Source: JAWLCQ01 sp041687095
GTDB taxonomy: Bacteria > Planctomycetota > Phycisphaerae > SM23-33
Length of the DNA: 15,673 nucleotides
Assembly: GCA_041687095.1 (NCBI GenBank)
Contig: JAWLCQ010000115.1
Coordinates: forward strand, 1-15,673
Direction of reading: 5' to 3'
This document shows, piece after piece, positions 12,086 to 15,673 of the stretch (position 1 is the first letter of the stretch; each line of letters opens with the position of its first letter). The translations under genes and the position numbers were made by a program. The notes beneath the pieces were generated by a model. The model made no database searches, was not told the origin of the DNA, and saw only the letters and a list, made by a program, of their open reading frames with translations.

Positions 12086-14320
12086 ATGTATCGCGCTGGT
12101 AGGTTCCTTCTCGGGGGACGAGGGCGGTGGGCGGCGGTGGCCCTGACGGTTCTCAGCGGGGCCGTCACCGCCTGGGGCCTGGGGTCCGGCGCCTTCCTCG
12201 GCCTCACCGGCGGCCTGCTGGCCGCCGATGGGGACGCGGCGGCCCTGCCCGGGGATCCCAACGTCCCCGCGGACCCCAACGCTCTCGCGGACCCCAACGC
12301 CCCCGTCGATCCCGCCGCCCCCGACGCCGATGCGGCGGTCCCGGCTGGGCCGGGCGCCCCCCTGGCGGCCGAGGCCCCCAAGCCCATCCAGGAAAGCCGC
12401 CCCGGCACCTTCAACGTCAACCTCATGGGCACGGACGTGCGGCTGGCGCTGCGGCTGCTGGGCACCCAGTCCCGCAAGAACATCATCGCCACCAAGGAAG
12501 TCGCCGGGACCGTGACGGCGGACCTGTACGAGGTCACCTTCAAGGAGGCCCTGGAGGCGATCCTGCACTCCAGCGGGTACGTCTACGTCGAGAAGGGCGA
12601 CTTCCTGTACGTGATGACGCCCAAGCAGATGGAGGAGTCGCAGAAGGCCCTCCGCGAGCCCAAGGTCCGCGTGTACCGCCTCGCCTACGTCCGTCCCGCC
12701 GACGCCCGGGCCCTGGTGGCCCCGGCGCTGAGCGATGATGGGTCGGTCGAGATGACGCCCGCGGCGGTCGTAGGCATCAGCACCAGCAAGATCGACACCG
12801 GCGGGGACTCGTACGGGGCCGACGGGGTGCTGATCGTCCGCGACTACGAGGAGAACCTCCGCCAGGTCGACGAGATCATCGCCCAGATCGACACGAGGCC
12901 CGAGCAGGTCCTCATCGAGGCCACCATCCTCCGTGCCACGCTCAACGAGGACACGGCGTTGGGGATCGACTTCAACACCCTCGCCGGGATCGACTTCCAG
13001 ACGCTCAACAGCTCCAGCAACGGGCTCAAGGGCATCAACACCGGCACGATCGACGGGGCGTCCCTGCCCAACGCCCGGCCCGCCGCCGGCATCCAGACGA
13101 ACCTCAACGCCGGCATCCAGAGCAACGGGGGGATCACCGTCGGGTTCATCGCCAACGAGGCCGCCTTCTTCATCCGCGCCCTCGACGAGGTCACCGACAT
13201 CGCCATCCTCGCCAACCCCAAGCTGCTCGTGGTCAACAAGCAGCGCGGGGAGGTCATGGTCGGCAACCGCGACGGATACCTGACGACCACCGTCACCGAG
13301 ACGACCGCCACCGAGACCGTCGAGTTCCTCGAGACGGGCACGAAGCTGGTCGTGCGCCCCTTCATCGGCAGGGACGGGTACGTCCGCATGGAGCTGCACC
13401 CCGCGGACTCCTCGGGCTCGGTCCGCCCGGTCGGGGCGAGCGTGCTGCCCAGCGAGAGCACCACGGAGGTGACGTCGAACGTCATCGTCCGCGACGGGCA
13501 CACGATCGTCATCGGGGGGCTCTTCCGCGAGCGGACGGACAAGTCCCGCGGCCAGGTGCCGCTCCTGGGCGACCTGCCCTACGTGGGGGCGGCCTTCCGC
13601 CGCACCAGCGACGCCACCGTCCGCGAGGAGGTCATCATCCTCATCACCCCGCGGATCATCCGCTCCGCCCCCGACGAGGCCGTCTCCGCCCTGCTGAAGG
13701 ACGACGTCGAGCGCTTCCGCCTGGGGATGCGCAAGGGCCTGCACTGGTGGTCCCGCGCCCGCATGGCCCAGTACCACCTCCGCAAGGCCAAGGAGAACCT
13801 CCGCGAGGGCGAGCGCGACGACGCGCTGTGGCACGTGGACAAGGCCCTGGCCCTCGAACCCCGCATGATCGACGCCATCCGCCTCAAGGAATGCATCACC
13901 GAGAAGGCCTACTGGGCCGACGATGCGCAGTACTCCTCCGCTCGCAACCTGATCGAGCGGATGATGATGAACGAGATGGGCCTGCCCCTTGAGACGGCCA
14001 CCTACCCCAACAAGCCCCGCGACCCGCGCGACCTGGCCCCCGAGGTCCGCGAGGCCCTGGGCCTGGAGCCGCTCATCGAAGCCCCGCTGCCCTGCCCCCC
14101 GGACCGCCTCGTGCCCTCCGTTCGCCCCACCGTCCCGCCCATGCCCGTGGCACCCGCCCCCCCGCTCGTGGCGCCGGACGCGGCGCCGGTGAGCGAGCCC
14201 CCGGCCCCCCGGGAGCAGGACGAACCTAAAGTCGTGCCCGAAGAGGCCGATGAACTCTACGTGCCGCCCATCGAGCCCGCCCTGGCCCCGGTGAGCGAGC
14301 CCACAGAGGTGCAGCCATGA
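12086..14320 (+). CDS. pilQ: PilQ/GspD secretin with C-terminal TPR and proline-rich extension
   Basis: The 744-residue outer-membrane pore protein starts with a membrane segment or signal at about residues 12-45, followed by DPN-P/A tandem units (DPNVPADPNALADPNAPVDP). An STN-like domain spans about 109-180 (FNVNLMGTDVRLALRLLG to DFLYVMT). An N1-type domain starts near 194 (VRVYRLAYVRPADARALV). The secretin barrel runs about 270-525, with VLIEATILRATLNEDTALGIDF, the classic VPLLGDLPYVG (491-501) and EEVIILITPRIIRS. Secretins normally end soon after. Here about 219 residues follow: a helical TPR-like part (YHLRKAKENLREGERDDALWHVDKALALEP), further helices and a Pro/Glu-rich end with two APVSEP copies. 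AAGGAG (12073-12078) serves the ATG. The stop overlaps the next gene (ATGA). The tail probably docks to a partner, possibly the TPR lipoprotein; that is inference. Confidence 0.93.
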   Translation: MYRAGRFLLGGRGRWAAVALTVLSGAVTAWGLGSGAFLGLTGGLLAADGDAAALPGDPNVPADPNALADPNAPVDPAAPDADAAVPAGPGAPLAAEAPKPIQESRPGTFNVNLMGTDVRLALRLLGTQSRKNIIATKEVAGTVTADLYEVTFKEALEAILHSSGYVYVEKGDFLYVMTPKQMEESQKALREPKVRVYRLAYVRPADARALVAPALSDDGSVEMTPAAVVGISTSKIDTGGDSYGADGVLIVRDYEENLRQVDEIIAQIDTRPEQVLIEATILRATLNEDTALGIDFNTLAGIDFQTLNSSSNGLKGINTGTIDGASLPNARPAAGIQTNLNAGIQSNGGITVGFIANEAAFFIRALDEVTDIAILANPKLLVVNKQRGEVMVGNRDGYLTTTVTETTATETVEFLETGTKLVVRPFIGRDGYVRMELHPADSSGSVRPVGASVLPSESTTEVTSNVIVRDGHTIVIGGLFRERTDKSRGQVPLLGDLPYVGAAFRRTSDATVREEVIILITPRIIRSAPDEAVSALLKDDVERFRLGMRKGLHWWSRARMAQYHLRKAKENLREGERDDALWHVDKALALEPRMIDAIRLKECITEKAYWADDAQYSSARNLIERMMMNEMGLPLETATYPNKPRDPRDLAPEVREALGLEPLIEAPLPCPPDRLVPSVRPTVPPMPVAPAPPLVAPDAAPVSEPPAPREQDEPKVVPEEADELYVPPIEPALAPVSEPTEVQP

Positions 14321-15564
14321 CCGGCCCCCGTCACAACTCCGACCTCCGCACCGCCCGCGCGACCGTCGCGCGGGCGGTGGGGGGGGTGCTGCTGACCGCC
14401 ATCCTCCTCGCCGGGTGCAACGCCCCCACCGTCGCCCAAGCCAAGCGCGACGCCAAGCAGCGCTGGACCGACGCCCGGGCGGCGGTGCTGTACGGCGTGG
14501 GCGTACAGCACCTCGAGGCCGGGCAGCTCGACTACGCCCGCAACAAGGCCATGGAGGCCCTCGCCCTCCAGGAGGACTACCTCGAGGCCCGCGTCCTGCT
14601 GGGCAAGGTCTACATCGAGCAGGGCTACTACGACCTCGCCCATCGCGAGCTGGAGACGGCCCTGACGTTGGTGCCCGAGTCGCGCGATGTGCTCTACCTC
14701 CTCGCCGTCGCCCAGGAGAAGGGCGGGCAACTGGAGGAGGCCCTGAAGACCTACCGCCGGACCCACGCCCTCGACCCCAGCCAGACCGCCCCCATCGTCG
14801 CCGCCGCCGAGGTCCTCGTCGAACTCGGCCGCGCCCGCGAGGCCCAGCTCTACCTCGATAGCTACCTCCCCCTCGCCGGGAGCGACCCGTCGATGTACGA
14901 ACTGTCGGGCCGCCTCGCCATCATGCAGGGCGACCCGGTCCAGGGGGCGCGGCACTTCCAGCGGGCGGTGGACCTGGACCCCCAGAACGGGCGCTACATC
15001 GAGGCGCTCGGGCGGGCGCAGTTCCACGCCGGGCAGCACGAGGCGGCGTTGGACACGTTGCGGGAGCTGCAGCGGCTCCGCGTGCCCGAGGGCGTCCCCG
15101 CGTGGGCGTACATCATGATGGGCGACTGCCAGATGGCCCTCCGCCGCCCCGCCGACGCCCGCGACGCCTACCAGCAGGCCCGCGACCTCGACCCCCAGCA
15201 GGCGGGCCCGTGGTCCAGCCTCGCCAAGGCCGCCGTCGCCATGGGCGACCTGCCCCGCGCGATCCTGTCGGCGAGGCGGGCGCTGGAACTCGACGCCGCC
15301 AGCACCGACGCGCTGCTCGTCCTCGGGTATGCCCTCGTCCGCGACGGGCAGGTCGACGAGGCCCTCGCCGTCCTCCAGGCCGCCACGCGGATCCACCCGG
15401 AGAGCGGAACGCTGCACTGCCTGCTCGGGCAGGCCCACGCCCTGCGGGGCGACCCGGACGCGGCGGCGAAGTGCTACTCCGCCGCCGTCCGCGCCGAACC
15501 GGCCAACGCGGTCGCCCGAGAGTTGCTCGCAGCCGCCGCCCCCGCCCCGCGCGGAGTGAAGTGA
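14317..15564 (+). CDS. TPR-repeat lipoprotein, possible secretin pilotin
   Basis: The 415-residue protein has a long basic start, a hydrophobic stretch and the lipobox LAGC with Cys34, so it is probably a lipoprotein with the TPR part in the periplasm. From about residue 59 to 400 it consists of about ten tetratricopeptide repeats, with typical units such as LEARVLLGKVYIEQGYYDLAHRELETAL (split: LLGKVYIEQGYYDLA) and ALDPSQ turns. AGAGGTG at 14305-14311 serves the ATG at 14317, which overlaps the secretin stop by 4 bases. TPR lipoproteins such as PilF/PilW in Pseudomonas and Neisseria act as pilotins for PilQ, but those have about six repeats and are smaller. The overlap with pilQ supports such a role, without proving it. 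Confidence 0.87.
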   Translation: MTGPRHNSDLRTARATVARAVGGVLLTAILLAGCNAPTVAQAKRDAKQRWTDARAAVLYGVGVQHLEAGQLDYARNKAMEALALQEDYLEARVLLGKVYIEQGYYDLAHRELETALTLVPESRDVLYLLAVAQEKGGQLEEALKTYRRTHALDPSQTAPIVAAAEVLVELGRAREAQLYLDSYLPLAGSDPSMYELSGRLAIMQGDPVQGARHFQRAVDLDPQNGRYIEALGRAQFHAGQHEAALDTLRELQRLRVPEGVPAWAYIMMGDCQMALRRPADARDAYQQARDLDPQQAGPWSSLAKAAVAMGDLPRAILSARRALELDAASTDALLVLGYALVRDGQVDEALAVLQAATRIHPESGTLHCLLGQAHALRGDPDAAAKCYSAAVRAEPANAVARELLAAAAPAPRGVK

Positions 15565-15601
15565 TCGGAGCGGTCCGCCCGCTCCTTGGGAGAGAGACAC
15601 C

Positions 15602-15673
15602 GTGAGCATCAGCAGATACATGGCACTGGCGGTGGGGGCGACGGTCCTGCTCGGGACCGCCGCCCTCGCCGTT
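15602..15673 (+). CDS. Start of an exported protein, cut by the window end
   Basis: A frame opens at GTG 15602 and stays open to the last base, giving 24 codons: a short polar start (MSISRYMALAV with fMet at GTG) and a hydrophobic run ending GTAALAV. That is a signal peptide or membrane anchor. GGGAGAGAG about 6-14 bases upstream can serve the GTG. An ATG at 15620 is in frame but has no ribosome-binding site. It starts 37 bases after the TPR gene and would be the next gene of the operon. The family cannot be told from this fragment. Confidence 0.6.
   Translation, partial: MSISRYMALAVGATVLLGTAALAV

Noticed and set aside
12250..12330. Possible separate repeat element at the start of the secretin gene
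   Set aside because: It is only the DPN-P/A coding repeat of a low-complexity linker within an intact frame.

Overview
The window is a very GC-rich bacterial segment with long, almost gapless plus-strand gene chains and G/C-ending codons. The gene set (tandem GspG-like pilins, minor pseudopilins, a LamG-bearing pseudopilin, pilMNOPQ, TPR proteins, and a DUF485/ActP-type symporter pair) resembles Planctomycetota or other PVC-type bacteria. That placement is inference; no rRNA or other marker gene is present.

Layout. (1) About 1-1000: a lone minus-strand gene for an unrecognised conserved-looking protein. (2) About 983-1565: a gene-free stretch with several perfect hairpins and a short tandem repeat, ending in a sigma70-like promoter and a 19-bp stem-loop in the leader of the next operon. 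(3) 1566-3893: a two-gene operon for a DUF485 membrane protein and an acetate-permease-like sodium:solute symporter with an unusually large hydrophilic insertion, followed by a terminator-like hairpin. (4) 3894-4621: 728 bases without a convincing protein gene, packed with complementary segments that look like one large structured RNA directly upstream of, and probably leading into, the pilin gene. (5) 4622-15673: a type IV pilus / type II secretion-like cluster. The order is major pilin candidate, second GspG-like pilin, PilV-like, PilW/GspJ-like with an Asn-Gly repeat tail, PilX/GspK-like fused to a LamG lectin-like domain, a small membrane protein, FimT/GspH-like, PilM, PilN, PilO, PilP, a PilQ secretin with an extra C-terminal TPR and proline-rich tail, a TPR lipoprotein, and the first 24 codons of another exported protein.

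How the parts fit. PilM-N-O-P form the inner-membrane alignment complex, PilQ the outer-membrane pore, the TPR lipoprotein a possible pilotin, and the pseudopilins the fibre and its tip. The extension and retraction ATPases, the platform protein (PilC/GspF) and the prepilin peptidase are not in the window. No PilY1 adhesin is present; the LamG domain on the PilX/GspK-like subunit is the obvious candidate for a tip-binding function.

The most interesting signal is the roughly 530-nt leader of the pilin gene. It has more than a dozen hand-paired helices, two GNRA-type loops, a perfect 11-nt match to the complement of the 16S rRNA 3' end, and a segment that can pair either with that site or with the ribosome-binding site of an upstream pilin start. 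The pilin gene itself has two good ribosome-binding sites serving two in-frame starts. I could not match the RNA to any class I know. All structures were paired by eye; no energies or covariation were computed.
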